Assembly (NCBI RefSeq): GCF_007830595.1
Contig: NZ_VLLD01000006.1
DNA length: 64,000 bases
From: Treponema_B putidum
Lineage (GTDB): Bacteria; Spirochaetota; Spirochaetia; Treponematales; Treponemataceae
Direction: 5' to 3' (one strand)
Every line of letters starts with the position of its first letter. The stretch's first letter is position 1. The notes under the pieces are model-generated. The model saw only the letters and a program-made list of their open reading frames with translations, did not search any database and was not told the origin of the DNA. Below are positions 34,943-45,592 of this stretch, one piece after another. A program made the position numbers and the translations under genes.

Positions 34943-36736
34943 CTATTTTTTCTTTGCTTTTTTTACGAGCTTTTCGAATTCGCTTATCTGATCCGTAAAA
35001 ATCTTTATGCCTTCTTTCCAGAAGTCAGGCGTTTCGATATTAAAGCCTGCACTCTTTGTTACCTTAACGGCATCCATCATACCGGTCTTTCTTAAAATAT
35101 CCTCGTAAACGGAAGTAAACTTTTCTCCTTCCTTTTTATAGCGGTTATAAAGACCGAGAGCAAAAAGCTGTCCGAAAGCATAGGGGAAGTTATAAAAGCC
35201 CAAGTCGGCAGAATAATAATGTCCCTTAACAAGCCACATATATGGATGAAGCAATTTAGAATCAAGCCCGTTTCCATAGCTTTTCTTTTGAGCTTCAAGC
35301 ATCAGACGGCAGCAGTCTTCAGCAGTAAGTTCATGCTTTCCCCTTTCTTCCATAAAGGAGCGTTCAAAATAAAAACGAGAAAGAATATCGATCAATACCT
35401 GACATCCGTCTTGAAGATGAATTTCCAATAGAGCCGTCTTTTGCTCTTCATTCATTTTTTTAATTTCGCTTTCAAACAAAATGGTTTCTGCAAAAATAGA
35501 AGCTGTCTCGGCAAGGGTCATAGGATAGCTTTGATTTATTACGGGCATATCCTTTACAACATTAAAGTGAAAGGCATGTCCCAGCTCGTGTGCTAAGGTA
35601 CTTACAGAAGAAAAAGAGCCGTCAAAGTTACAAAGAACTCTGGGTTCCTTTGTTACGGGAAAATGAGTACAGTAGGCTCCGCCGACCTTGCCGTTTCGTA
35701 CCTCACCGTCTATCCAGTTGGAGGCAAAGGCCTTTTTTGCAAAGTCTCCCATGTTCTTTGAAAATGAAGAAAAGTTTTCGATTACCAATGCCTTTGCTTC
35801 TTCCCAAGTATATGTCGGAAATGATTTTGAAACCGGGGCAAAAAGGTCATAAAAAGGCAAGTCCTTTTTGCCTAAAAGCATAGCCTTAGCCTTTAAATAC
35901 TTTCTCCATGCAGGAAGAGAATCTTCGATGGCGGAAATTAAGGAGTCAAGAGTTTTTTGAGTTATATTTGCCTGCTTTACAGATTTTTCGATTGTGCCGC
36001 CCTTCCAGTTACGCCTTTTATTTAAGGTGATGGAAGTACCCTTTACGCCGTTCAAGGCTGCGGCAACGGGCTTTTCTATGGACTTGCAAAGCTCAAGTTC
36101 TTTTTTAAAAGCCTTTTCGCGGACAGCCTCATCCTTATCGTAGGCCATCGCTCTAAGCTGAACCAAGGTTTTTTCTTCCTTAGTTTTTTCATCCCAAATA
36201 CATGAAGCTGTGGAAGTCATCGTGCTCTGTAATTTGCTCCAAGCCGAAGCACCGGAGCGGGCAAGATCGGCAGCCAAGGATTCCTCTTCTTCGCTCATCT
36301 GTTTTTTTTGCCAAAACAATGTATCTTCCAAATAAAAAGAAGCATATTTTAAATCCTTGTCGTTTTTTATCAAGGCCTTTACCTCTTTAGAAACGGAAGC
36401 CAAGATATTCGAAAAGCGCACTCCAAGGGGCGTAAACGGAACAAAGAGAGCCGATATCGAGTTAAGCTCAGATAAAGCTTCCTTGTTTTCGGTATCGGTT
36501 GTATACACGGCCGAAGCATAGGCATAAAGAGTTTCGGCTTCGGCATTAAACTCGTTTAAAATATCCAAAGCTTTTACAAGCCATTTTTTTAAGTCCTTAT
36601 CCGAAAAAGCCTTTAAGTGTTTTTCAAACTTGGAAGTCAATGCAGGAATTTTCTTTTTTGATTCCGCATATTCTTTTGATTTAAAATCGGGATAAATATT
36701 TTTTAAATCCCATCTCGGTGCAGTTTTGTTTTGCAT
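34943..36736 (-). CDS. pepF: oligoendopeptidase F (M3 family zinc peptidase)
   Basis: 597 residues, cytoplasmic metallopeptidase cleaving short peptides. Zinc site HELGHAFHF near residue 382 with the downstream Glu in ETASIFAETILFE. The N-terminal RWDLKNIYPDF block and C-terminal YPYAFGQLFALGLY (near 530) are family hallmarks. Length normal. Single gene; fits an amino-acid- and peptide-fermenting lifestyle together with the OppA-like protein at 5154. Confidence 0.95.
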   Translation of the reverse strand: MQNKTAPRWDLKNIYPDFKSKEYAESKKKIPALTSKFEKHLKAFSDKDLKKWLVKALDILNEFNAEAETLYAYASAVYTTDTENKEALSELNSISALFVPFTPLGVRFSNILASVSKEVKALIKNDKDLKYASFYLEDTLFWQKKQMSEEEESLAADLARSGASAWSKLQSTMTSTASCIWDEKTKEEKTLVQLRAMAYDKDEAVREKAFKKELELCKSIEKPVAAALNGVKGTSITLNKRRNWKGGTIEKSVKQANITQKTLDSLISAIEDSLPAWRKYLKAKAMLLGKKDLPFYDLFAPVSKSFPTYTWEEAKALVIENFSSFSKNMGDFAKKAFASNWIDGEVRNGKVGGAYCTHFPVTKEPRVLCNFDGSFSSVSTLAHELGHAFHFNVVKDMPVINQSYPMTLAETASIFAETILFESEIKKMNEEQKTALLEIHLQDGCQVLIDILSRFYFERSFMEERGKHELTAEDCCRLMLEAQKKSYGNGLDSKLLHPYMWLVKGHYYSADLGFYNFPYAFGQLFALGLYNRYKKEGEKFTSVYEDILRKTGMMDAVKVTKSAGFNIETPDFWKEGIKIFTDQISEFEKLVKKAKKK

Positions 36737-36766
36737 TAGTATCTCCTTATAAAATTTGTAGAAAAA

Positions 36767-37363
36767 TTAAAGTTTAAAGAATATTGAAGCTTCTCCATAG
36801 TCTCCGTTCCTATCGGTTATGCTAAGTTCAAGTTTATTCTTACCGGAAAATTTTACCCCATCCGTTGAAATCTGTATAAGAAAGGATGTCATTTGGGCAT
36901 CAGGAAATTGTTCTTCAACACGCGAAAGAGTCAATATTTCGCAAAATTCACCGTTTACAGATACGGTTAAAGATTCTTTACCTATATCGGGAACAATATT
37001 TTTTTCGTTTGCCTTAAACTTACTTAGGCTCATGGGTCTAAAGTAGACCATTAAATAGTTACCTGCTCCCTTAACTTGAAAACAGTGTAAACCGTATATC
37101 TCAATCACATCCATTTTAGGATTAATTTCCAAATCCTCATCAAGGTCTATATTTTGACTCCAGTATTCAAGATAATTTTCTTTGTACTCTTTTACAGCAA
37201 TAAAAAACGGATAATACTTCGGCTCAGCAGATAAATTGAATTTTCCTTCATTATTTGTTTCATCGGAATACTCAATTTCGAATTTATTGTTAAGGAGGGC
37301 TACGAGGGCTTTTTCAAGAGGATTGTTATTCTTATCGTAGACCGTTCCGTATATTTCTTTCAT
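36767..37363 (-). CDS. carboxypeptidase-regulatory-like beta-sandwich protein
   Basis: 198 residues, no signal peptide. The N-terminal 60 residues (IYGTVYDKNNNPLEKALVAL, and later DETNNEGKFNLSA) look like a CarboxypepD_reg/Ig-like beta-sandwich repeat. The rest (about 85-198) is strand-rich with no recognised family. It precedes pepF by 30 bp on the same strand. Function unknown. Confidence 0.65.
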   Translation of the reverse strand: MKEIYGTVYDKNNNPLEKALVALLNNKFEIEYSDETNNEGKFNLSAEPKYYPFFIAVKEYKENYLEYWSQNIDLDEDLEINPKMDVIEIYGLHCFQVKGAGNYLMVYFRPMSLSKFKANEKNIVPDIGKESLTVSVNGEFCEILTLSRVEEQFPDAQMTSFLIQISTDGVKFSGKNKLELSITDRNGDYGEASIFFKL

Positions 37364-37643
37364 AAGTCATTCTCCGATTTAGCTATAAAAGCTGACATAA
37401 TTGTATAATATAAGAGAGCTTATGTCAATACGAATAGAACGCCGCCGGCAGCCTAAAAAGCGTAACCACCCCGCTGTTGTTCGAAAGCAAAAAATTAATA
37501 AAAAACGAGCTTTAAATTCGTATGTGCAGTCTTTTAAATTTACCCATACTGTGATATACTGTACCCATTGTAGAGGCTTATATGTTAAATTCAAAAGATA
37601 CGATAAAATTCATCCTGAAAGACAGAAATGCGTAAAGGAAAAA
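37364..37643 (+). promoter_or_regulatory. leader region of the defence operon
   Basis: 280 bp between the divergent hypothetical and the helicase start. A TATACT box at 37555-37560 has only a weak TTTTAA-like -35 region. Reading is open in the helicase frame from 37401, giving a basic Arg/Lys-rich extension. However, AAGGA at 37635-37639 before the ATG at 37644 argues that translation starts there. Confidence 0.35.
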
Positions 37644-40600
37644 ATGCAAAGTACGCTGATTGACAATTCCGAACATTTAAAACTGACTGATACACTCAAA
37701 GAACTGATCAACATCCCCGGTATTACCCGCATTGACATTGCAACCGGCTACTGGGATATTCCCGGCACACAGCTGATTGCAGAAGAACTTCGGGCATTCT
37801 TAGAACGCTCAGAGGATGCGCACCTGCGTATACTTATCGGGAAGGATCCGTATCTTTTTGCGCAATACAGTGCCGACGTTAAATATAAAGACGCCGATTA
37901 TCCTCAAGATTTTATCAGAACCGATCTTGCCGATTTAAAAGTGAAATCGGAATATATTCCCGCTGTGCAGCTTTTACTGGACTTTTGCAAGGAGCAGCAT
38001 GAAGGTCAACATGACCCCAAAATAGAAATTCGTATTTTCCGCGGTCTAAGCGCGGATGATAAGCAGCAATTCTTCCATTCAAAGTGCTATATTTTTTACG
38101 GTGAAGGAAGAGCTTTCGGCATTATAGGCAGCAGCAATTTTACAGGAAAAGGATTACAGGAAAATTCCGAACTGAATTATTTGGAAACGGTACCCCAGAT
38201 TATCACTGCAAAACCGGATGAAATAAACAGGTCGAAAGGTCATATCTCATGGTTCAATGAAAAATGGGCATTAGCTTCCGATTGGACGCAGGAGTTTTTA
38301 GAAGAAGTGCTAAGAAAATCGGAGATAGGGATAGAAAGTGAAAAAACAGAACGCCCCTCACAATCTCAACATGAATTACCGTGTACCATCCTTTCTCCCT
38401 ATCAAACCTATATTAAATTTTTGATCGATCAGTTTGATGAAGTAATAAACGGAGACGGCAAAATCACTCCTGATGAATATATCCCTCATGATGAGGAGTT
38501 CAAACAGCTTACCTATCAAAATCAAGCTGTCAATCAAGGTTTTGCAATTATGAAGAGGCACCAAGGCTTTATCCTTGCCGATGTAGTCGGACTAGGAAAA
38601 ACTTTTACTGCATTGATGATTGTGAAACGGCACTTGATAGAAACGAACTTTACTCATCCGGTGTTAATTATCACCCCGCCAGCTATTCACCAGAGTTGGC
38701 TCGATTCAATCAACTATTTCGACAAAAACGAAACTTCTCAGAAAAAAATTAAACAGCGTATTAACCTTACCACAATCGGGCGTCTTGATGACAGCGGAGA
38801 AAGTGATGATTATGCTGACGGAAATGATTTTGATTTAGTATTAAAAAAAGAACAATACGGAATGATTGTAGTTGACGAAAGTCACCGCTTTAGGAACAGC
38901 AATACGCTCATGTATCAAAAACTTGATAACTTAATAGGAAGTATAAATCCTCAGCCCTATGTTATGCTTCTTTCGGCAACCCCGCAAAATAATGCTCCGT
39001 ATGATCTACGGAATCAGATTTATTTATTCCAGCGTGAACATAAAAATGCAACCCTGTGTAACCTCGGCGAATTTGGAAATGATCTTGAACGCTACTTTAA
39101 AGAAAAACAAGACCGATACAAGCAGTATATTCAACGGTATAAACTTATGAATGGGATAAAAATTCAAAAGACACCGGAAGAATTAGCTCAAGATAAAAAA
39201 AATCTTATTGCGGACAATAAAGATATACGGAAACATATTGTTGAACCGTTAATAATCCGCCGAACAAGAACGGATATTGAAAAATATTATCAAGACGATG
39301 TAAAAACTCAAGCATTGAAATTTCCTAAAATAAATAAACCGATTGAAATACCCTATGAGATGAAAGGCGAATTAGGAAATCTTTTTAACAGTACGATAAA
39401 TATTATTGCCCCGCAAGTTAGTCAAATTGATACGGATGAGGCTGGAAATCAGATTTTTTCACTCGGTACGGAAGCAGGAAAAGACGGCCTCGGTTATTAC
39501 CGCTACAGAGCGATTGAATTTCTGAAAAACAAAGAGCATCGTGCATTATACGAAGTAAAAAATTTAACGGTAAGTAATACGGCGGAACGGTTAGCCCAGT
39601 TGATGGAAATGTTGCTGGTTAAACGGCTTGAAAGCAGCCAAGCAGCCTTTAAAGAATCTTTGCATAACTTATCCCGCTATACTGAAAATATGATTAGGAT
39701 GTGGGAAGTAAATCGTATTTTTATTTGTCCCGATTTGGATGTAAATAAAGAACTCGGCAATAATGCTATTAAAAACAACGATGAATTTAAGCAGTGTCTT
39801 GACATGCTAGCAGATAAAGCGAAAAAAGCGAATAAAAGAAATTCCGGCAGCGAATATGAAGGTTCTAATAAAGAATATAAAAGAGCTGATTTTGATGAAA
39901 GCTATATAACCTTGTTGCGCAATGATTTACAGCTTATCAAAAACTTATGTTCAAAATGGGATGTTCAAACAGCTGATCCTAAAATGAGTACTTTTATTTA
40001 TGAAACAGCTAATCAATTCTTAAATAAAAGAAGAAATAAAAATAGAAAGTTAATTATTTTTACCGAATGTATTGCAACTCAAAAAGCATTGGTTCAAAAA
40101 TTATACGAAATGCCGATACCGCATTGCAATGTTCTTTCAATTACGTCAGCAAATCGTGATGATATGAAAGATATTATTGCGGCAAACTTTGATGCAAATT
40201 ACAAAGGTGAAAAACGTGATGATTACCAGATACTTATTACCACCGATGTCCTTTCCGAAGGCGTAAACCTGCACCGTGCTAATTCAATTTTAAATTATGA
40301 CTCGCCGTGGAATGCAACGCGGCTTATGCAGCGGCTTGGGCGTATTAACCGTATCGGTACGGAAGCAAAAGAAATATGGAATTATAATTTTTATCCTTCA
40401 ACATTGGGTGATGCACAAATAAATATTAAGAATAGAACATATATAAAATTGCAAACCTTTCATGAATTATTCGGTGAAGATTCACAAATTTATTCAACAA
40501 AAGAAGAAGTAAGGCATTTTGATCCGGTAATATACGAAACATCCGATGATGAAGAATCTCCGCTTATGCCGTTTATTGCAGAATTACAAACATTTCAAAA

Positions 40601-41213
40601 AGAGCAGCCGGATGAGTATGCCAAACTAAAATCGATAGACAAGCCTGTTATTTCCGCCATACAAAATCAACAACACGGATCATTTGCTGCGATGCACGAA
40701 TATAACGATCGGCATGAGTATATGCAATCATTATTATATTTTTCGTCCAACATTAAGACTCAGCAAGTTAGCCAACTGGAGTTTTTTGAAGCCTTAAAAC
40801 CGCTGATACAACTTGAGACACAACAGTCTGAAATAAAGATAGATACCATAACAGCCTGTAAAAGATCGATTATGGAATGCTATGAAAAAGATAAACAAAA
40901 CTCAGCATTGATTATTAGGCAAAGAAATAGCAAACAGAACAAAGAGATAACGCAAGCGCGAACTAAAATACAAGAATTATACACAAGTATTAACTCCGTT
41001 GAATTGCATAACATGCTCGATGCCATTTCTGATGCCATTATGCACCATAATTCGGCATTAGCAAAAAAAGTATTAAAAATAGACTTTGACAATACTGGGC
41101 TATTCGATAATAAGGCAGATGTCATTAAAGAACTCTATCAATTAGCGCATCAAAATAAACCTGAAACCGATACATACACTGCATTATCAATAGCACTTAT
41201 AACGGAAAGATAG
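37644..41213 (+). CDS. PLD-nuclease/SNF2-type helicase, defence-associated
   Basis: About 1189 residues. The N-terminal domain (about 1-210) carries one phospholipase-D-like motif (HSKCYIF near 145, then GSSNFTGKGL), typical of PLD nucleases. A superfamily-2 motor follows: Walker A ADVVGLGKTFTAL near 311, DESHRFRN near 411, SATPQNN near 440. Its C-terminal helicase motifs are DVLSEGVNLHRA near 870 and LMQRLGRINRIGT near 893. Such fusions translocate on DNA and could supply the cleavage function missing from the methyltransferase. First gene of an operon with RhuM (16-bp gap) and the methyltransferase. Domain calls firm; restriction role inferred from context. Confidence 0.88.
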   Translation: MQSTLIDNSEHLKLTDTLKELINIPGITRIDIATGYWDIPGTQLIAEELRAFLERSEDAHLRILIGKDPYLFAQYSADVKYKDADYPQDFIRTDLADLKVKSEYIPAVQLLLDFCKEQHEGQHDPKIEIRIFRGLSADDKQQFFHSKCYIFYGEGRAFGIIGSSNFTGKGLQENSELNYLETVPQIITAKPDEINRSKGHISWFNEKWALASDWTQEFLEEVLRKSEIGIESEKTERPSQSQHELPCTILSPYQTYIKFLIDQFDEVINGDGKITPDEYIPHDEEFKQLTYQNQAVNQGFAIMKRHQGFILADVVGLGKTFTALMIVKRHLIETNFTHPVLIITPPAIHQSWLDSINYFDKNETSQKKIKQRINLTTIGRLDDSGESDDYADGNDFDLVLKKEQYGMIVVDESHRFRNSNTLMYQKLDNLIGSINPQPYVMLLSATPQNNAPYDLRNQIYLFQREHKNATLCNLGEFGNDLERYFKEKQDRYKQYIQRYKLMNGIKIQKTPEELAQDKKNLIADNKDIRKHIVEPLIIRRTRTDIEKYYQDDVKTQALKFPKINKPIEIPYEMKGELGNLFNSTINIIAPQVSQIDTDEAGNQIFSLGTEAGKDGLGYYRYRAIEFLKNKEHRALYEVKNLTVSNTAERLAQLMEMLLVKRLESSQAAFKESLHNLSRYTENMIRMWEVNRIFICPDLDVNKELGNNAIKNNDEFKQCLDMLADKAKKANKRNSGSEYEGSNKEYKRADFDESYITLLRNDLQLIKNLCSKWDVQTADPKMSTFIYETANQFLNKRRNKNRKLIIFTECIATQKALVQKLYEMPIPHCNVLSITSANRDDMKDIIAANFDANYKGEKRDDYQILITTDVLSEGVNLHRANSILNYDSPWNATRLMQRLGRINRIGTEAKEIWNYNFYPSTLGDAQINIKNRTYIKLQTFHELFGEDSQIYSTKEEVRHFDPVIYETSDDEESPLMPFIAELQTFQKEQPDEYAKLKSIDKPVISAIQNQQHGSFAAMHEYNDRHEYMQSLLYFSSNIKTQQVSQLEFFEALKPLIQLETQQSEIKIDTITACKRSIMECYEKDKQNSALIIRQRNSKQNKEITQARTKIQELYTSINSVELHNMLDAISDAIMHHNSALAKKVLKIDFDNTGLFDNKADVIKELYQLAHQNKPETDTYTALSIALITER

Positions 41214-41229
41214 AGAGGAAAAAACTTGT

Positions 41230-42246
41230 ATGCTAGAAAAAAAAGATGAAATAATTATTTATAATACTGAAGACGGTAAGACCAATGTAAAATTATACGC
41301 ACATGACGGTATGATATGGATGAATCAACAGCAGATTGCTTTACTTTTTGAGAGTTCTAAACAAAATATCAGTTTACATATTGCAAATATTTTCAAAGAC
41401 AAAGAACTGGATAAAAAAGCAGTTGTCAAGGATTACTTGACAACTGCCTCTGACGGCAAAAACTATGAAATTACGTATTATGCGCTGCCTATGATTTTAG
41501 CTATTGGTTTTAGAGTTCGCAGTAAACGCGGCACACAATTCAGGATGTGGGCAAACCAAAATTTGACTGAATTTTTACATAAAGGTTTTGTACTAGATGA
41601 TGACCGCCTTAAAAATCCGGATGGAAGACCTGATTATTTTGACGAACTGCTGGAGCGTATTCGTGATATACGAGCATCTGAAAAACGCTTTTATCAAAAA
41701 GTTCGTGATTTGTTTGCCCTTTCTTCTGATTATGATAGTTCGGATAAAGCAACTCAAAATTTTTTTGCTGCTACTCAAAATAAGCTCATTTATGCAGTTA
41801 CACATAAAACTGCTGCTGAACTTATTTTAAGCCGTGCTGATAGTTCAAAGCCTAATATGGCATTAACAAGTTGGAAAGGTAGTATTGTTAGAAAACAGGA
41901 TATCTATGTTTCAAAGAATTATCTTACAAAAGATGAACTTGATGTATTAAATCGAATTGTCATTATTTTCTTAGAGACAGCTGAATTGCGTGCAAAGATG
42001 CGCAAAGATTTGACAATGCTTTATTGGAAAGAAAATTTCGACAAAATTTTAGTTGATAATGGCTTCTTACTGTTAAATGACAAAGGCGTTCGTTCTCATC
42101 AACAAATGGAAAAGAAAGTTGAATCCATATATCTTGAATTTGATGCAAAGCGTAAGGCTTTTTATGCTTCTGAAGCCGACAAAGCGGATGAGCTTGAATT
42201 AAAGTCTCTGGAAAATCTGGAAAAAAAACTAAAAGAAAAGAAATAA
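41230..42246 (+). CDS. RhuM-family protein
   Basis: 338 residues, matching the RhuM (virulence protein) family: DGMIWMNQQQIALLFESSKQ then NISLHIANIF near 22-50, and YYALPMILAIGFRVRSKRGT near 80-100. FRMWANQNLTEFLHKGFVLD is near 103-122, and the C-terminal third is charged and helical. The N-terminal part has a Fic/KilA-like DNA-binding look. Family members are often embedded in restriction-modification operons; their biochemical role is not settled. It lies 16 bp after the helicase and 19 bp before the methyltransferase, all coupled in one operon. Confidence 0.85.
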   Translation: MLEKKDEIIIYNTEDGKTNVKLYAHDGMIWMNQQQIALLFESSKQNISLHIANIFKDKELDKKAVVKDYLTTASDGKNYEITYYALPMILAIGFRVRSKRGTQFRMWANQNLTEFLHKGFVLDDDRLKNPDGRPDYFDELLERIRDIRASEKRFYQKVRDLFALSSDYDSSDKATQNFFAATQNKLIYAVTHKTAAELILSRADSSKPNMALTSWKGSIVRKQDIYVSKNYLTKDELDVLNRIVIIFLETAELRAKMRKDLTMLYWKENFDKILVDNGFLLLNDKGVRSHQQMEKKVESIYLEFDAKRKAFYASEADKADELELKSLENLEKKLKEKK

Positions 42247-42265
42247 TATTGTTAAGGAGCACACT

Positions 42266-45200
42266 ATGACTGACTTTCGCACTATTTTTGAACAAACCTA
42301 TCCCGGAAAAGACAAAATCTACGAAGATATAATCCTTCCTATTTTCAAAAACGCAACGGATTTACGGAAAGCAACACCGATTGCATTGGCAGAAGCCGAT
42401 AAAAAGAATGTTTTACAGGCTTCAATCATAGCACAAGTTGCAGGGACATTTCCCGTAACATTTGCCGATGTAGAAGTACAGTCGTCGGTACACCTCAAAC
42501 GCAACCGTGTTAGTATTCAGAATTGTATCCGCAAAATTATGGAAGATAATAGCTCAGCGCTTATCTTTTTCCATTTTGCTGATAATCAAAATGAATGGCG
42601 GGTAAGTTTTGCACACCGAGCAGAGACACTGCAAACGAGCACAAGTGCAAAACGGTATACCTATCTGTGCGGGATAGAACATCCCTGCCGGACTATTGCA
42701 GAGCGTTTCCAATATTTGGCAAAAAAAGCCGATTCTGCTGCTATAACCGTTGAGGATATGTTGAACGCATTTAGTGTAGAGGCATTAAGTAAGGAATTTT
42801 TTGCCGAGTATAAGGTTTTCTACGAAGATTTTGTGCAATACATTACCGGTAAACGCTATATCAAAGCAAAAGGAAAATCGGGCTATGAGAACAGAGCTGT
42901 AGCCGGAGCAAAAGTTCATACAAAAATCTTTGCGCACTTTCAACGAATAGGCAATGGGGATGAACAAAAGGCAGAAAAGAAAGTCCGTGATTATATCAAA
43001 AAGATGATGGGACGGCTCGTATTTATTCAATTTTTACAGAAAAAAGGATGGCTCGGTTGCACGGACGATAACTGGAATGACGGCGACAGAGATTATTTAC
43101 AACATCTTTTTGAACGCTCAAGCGAGAAGCAACAAAATGATTTTCTTTCTACCGTACTTGATCCGCTCTTTTTCGGTATGCTGAATACTAATCCCGAAGA
43201 TCGAGCTCGTCATTTTAAGCAAAAGGGTTGGGATAAAACACTACTTGATCGTTTTGGGAAAGTACCGTATTTGAATGGCGGGCTTTTTGAAGAGGATCCG
43301 GAAGACAGTGTTCCGGTTATTTTTCCGGCGGTATTGTTCGGTAATCCTAAGCAAAGGGAAATAGAACGTACTTTCCGCATCGGTCAAAATAACGACTATC
43401 CGTATGATGCAAGCTGCGGTCTTTTAGATTTTTTTGCCCGTTATAATTTCACTATTGACGAAACCGATCCTGAAGATCGGGAAGTCGGCGTAGACCCTGA
43501 AATGCTCGGAAAGATTTTTGAAAATCTTCTGGAAGATAACAAAGATAAAGGTGCATTTTATACTCCGAAAGAAATTGTACAATATATGTGCCGAGAAAGC
43601 CTTATCGCATACCTTGCCGAAGAAATACAGGATGAACCGGCAATGCGTGATTTAGTTCTAAAGCATGAAACGGCTAGGATAAAGGATAAGAATGCGGCAT
43701 TATCGGCACTTAAAACAGTTAAAATCTGCGATCCTGCAGTAGGTTCGGGGGCTTTCCCGATGGGTATGCTGAATGAACTTTTTGCATGCAGAATGTTACT
43801 GGAAGGAGATAGTTCAGATGAAGAAAATCGCTCACGCATTAAAAAAGACATTGTTCGTGAGAATATCTATGGAGTCGATATTGAAAAAGGAGCCGTTGAT
43901 ATCGCCCGTCTGCGCTTTTGGCTTGCTATCATCGTCGATGAAAAAATACCGCTCCCTCTTCCCAACCTTGACTATAAAATAATGCAGGGTAACAGCTTAT
44001 TGGAAAGTTATGAGGGGGAAGATTTGAGTAATCTTACTCAGAGTAATGGTGAACTTTTTGACAGTGAAGAAATGATTGAGGAGCTTTTAGTTGCTATTAA
44101 TGGATATTATATTCCGAAAGATAATATTGCTAAATCTAAAATTCGAAAACAAATAGAAGAAAAAGTCATTCTGCTTCTAAAAGAAAGGCAGCTTCCACCA
44201 AAAATAGTTAAAGCACTTGAAAAAATTGATTTGCATGAAAATAATAACTTCTTTTTATGGCATACATGGTTTAGTGAGGTATTTAATCGACCGGCTGATT
44301 GCAAGGGTTTTGATATTGTAATTGGTAACCCGCCGTATGTACAATTGCAAGATGATGGCGGTAAGCTGGCAAAAATGTATAAACCGGCTAAGTTCAATAC
44401 TTTTAATAGAATGGGTGATATTTATCAACTTTTTTACGAAAAAGGCATTGCCATGCTGAGAAAAAGTGGACACATTTGTTATATTACCTCTAACAAATGG
44501 ATGAGGGCAGGATATGGGGAAACCAGCCGTAAATATTTTGCAGAACATACTCAACCAAAGATTCTTATTGACTTAGCCGGTGAAAAAGTTTTTGAAAATG
44601 CAACTGTGGATGTAAATATCTTACTACTGCAAAAAGCTGCATATACACAAAACACGTATGCCTTGCGGGGAGGATTGGAGTGTCTAAAAGATAGGAGCGG
44701 TTTAGCTAAACAACCAGTACAAGCAATTGAATTTCCTAAAAACGGCAATAGCTGGGTTATTCTTTCAGATATAGAGCAGCGTATTAAGCAAAAAATTGAA
44801 GCAGTCGGAACTCCACTGAAAGAGTGGAATATAAAAATATATCGAGGCATTTTGACCGGTTGCAATGAAGCATTCATCATAAACAAAGAAAAACGAGATG
44901 AACTAATAAAAAAATGTCCTAAAAGTGCTGAGATTATACGCCCGATATTAAGAGGCAAGGATATTAAAAAATATGGGTATAATTTTGCCGATAAATATTT
45001 AATTTTTATTCCATGGCATTTCCCCTTACATGGTAATTCTGAAATAAAAGGTGCTTCGAAAGAAGCAGAGCGAGCTTTTCAACGAGAATACCTAGCTATT
45101 TATAATCACTTATTACAATATAAGGATCAGCTATCCAATCGTAATCAAGCAGAAACCGGTATACGATATGAGTGGTATGCTTTGCAGAGATTTGGTTCAA

Positions 45201-45592
45201 ATTATTGGGACGATTTTTCTAAACCAAAGATTTGTTGGAATAGAATAGCAAGTAAAAAAGTTTTTGCTCTGGTTGATGAAAATATTTTAATACAAGATAG
45301 TATGCATTTTTTTATAGGCGATAAATTAAAATATTTATGTGCAATGTTAAATTCAAATCTATTTAGATGGTTTTTACTATTACTAGTTGGTAATGCAGCG
45401 GGAGGTAATGCTGGTAATTCAGATAATATTAAGAATTTAAAGCTTTATATTCCATGTCTAAAAGAAGAAAATCGTATAGAAAAACTAATGGAATATAAAA
45501 ATTACAAAGAAATAGATAACTATATTTATGACCTTTATAAGCTAACAAAAGAAGAAATTAATTTAGTGGAGGTATACACATCTAGCAATTAA
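42266..45592 (+). CDS. Eco57I-type N6-adenine DNA methyltransferase, expressed allele
   Basis: 1108 residues. Domains: an N-terminal region without a visible PD-(D/E)XK nuclease motif; a DPAVGSGAF AdoMet site near 488; and the catalytic NPPYVQL motif near 687, marking an N6-adenine enzyme. A C-terminal target-recognition region runs from about 810 on. The conserved shell before the variable part is NEAFIINKEKRDELI then IIRPILRGKDIK. The tail YIYDLYKLTKEEINLVE is the family's usual end. AAGGAG precedes the ATG. The last 11 bp overlap an inverted, silent copy of its C-terminal third. Lack of an obvious nuclease suggests that cleavage comes from the PLD helicase two genes upstream. Confidence 0.9.
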   Translation: MTDFRTIFEQTYPGKDKIYEDIILPIFKNATDLRKATPIALAEADKKNVLQASIIAQVAGTFPVTFADVEVQSSVHLKRNRVSIQNCIRKIMEDNSSALIFFHFADNQNEWRVSFAHRAETLQTSTSAKRYTYLCGIEHPCRTIAERFQYLAKKADSAAITVEDMLNAFSVEALSKEFFAEYKVFYEDFVQYITGKRYIKAKGKSGYENRAVAGAKVHTKIFAHFQRIGNGDEQKAEKKVRDYIKKMMGRLVFIQFLQKKGWLGCTDDNWNDGDRDYLQHLFERSSEKQQNDFLSTVLDPLFFGMLNTNPEDRARHFKQKGWDKTLLDRFGKVPYLNGGLFEEDPEDSVPVIFPAVLFGNPKQREIERTFRIGQNNDYPYDASCGLLDFFARYNFTIDETDPEDREVGVDPEMLGKIFENLLEDNKDKGAFYTPKEIVQYMCRESLIAYLAEEIQDEPAMRDLVLKHETARIKDKNAALSALKTVKICDPAVGSGAFPMGMLNELFACRMLLEGDSSDEENRSRIKKDIVRENIYGVDIEKGAVDIARLRFWLAIIVDEKIPLPLPNLDYKIMQGNSLLESYEGEDLSNLTQSNGELFDSEEMIEELLVAINGYYIPKDNIAKSKIRKQIEEKVILLLKERQLPPKIVKALEKIDLHENNNFFLWHTWFSEVFNRPADCKGFDIVIGNPPYVQLQDDGGKLAKMYKPAKFNTFNRMGDIYQLFYEKGIAMLRKSGHICYITSNKWMRAGYGETSRKYFAEHTQPKILIDLAGEKVFENATVDVNILLLQKAAYTQNTYALRGGLECLKDRSGLAKQPVQAIEFPKNGNSWVILSDIEQRIKQKIEAVGTPLKEWNIKIYRGILTGCNEAFIINKEKRDELIKKCPKSAEIIRPILRGKDIKKYGYNFADKYLIFIPWHFPLHGNSEIKGASKEAERAFQREYLAIYNHLLQYKDQLSNRNQAETGIRYEWYALQRFGSNYWDDFSKPKICWNRIASKKVFALVDENILIQDSMHFFIGDKLKYLCAMLNSNLFRWFLLLLVGNAAGGNAGNSDNIKNLKLYIPCLKEENRIEKLMEYKNYKEIDNYIYDLYKLTKEEINLVEVYTSSN

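Noticed and set aside
37401..37643. 81-residue N-terminal extension of the PLD helicase
   Set aside because: A good AAGGA box precedes the ATG at 37644, and the extension is Arg/Lys-rich without domain similarity; the PLD domain starts after it.
42266..43700. Type IIG nuclease domain in the methyltransferase N-terminus
   Set aside because: No PD-(D/E)XK pattern could be picked out by eye; left open for structure prediction.
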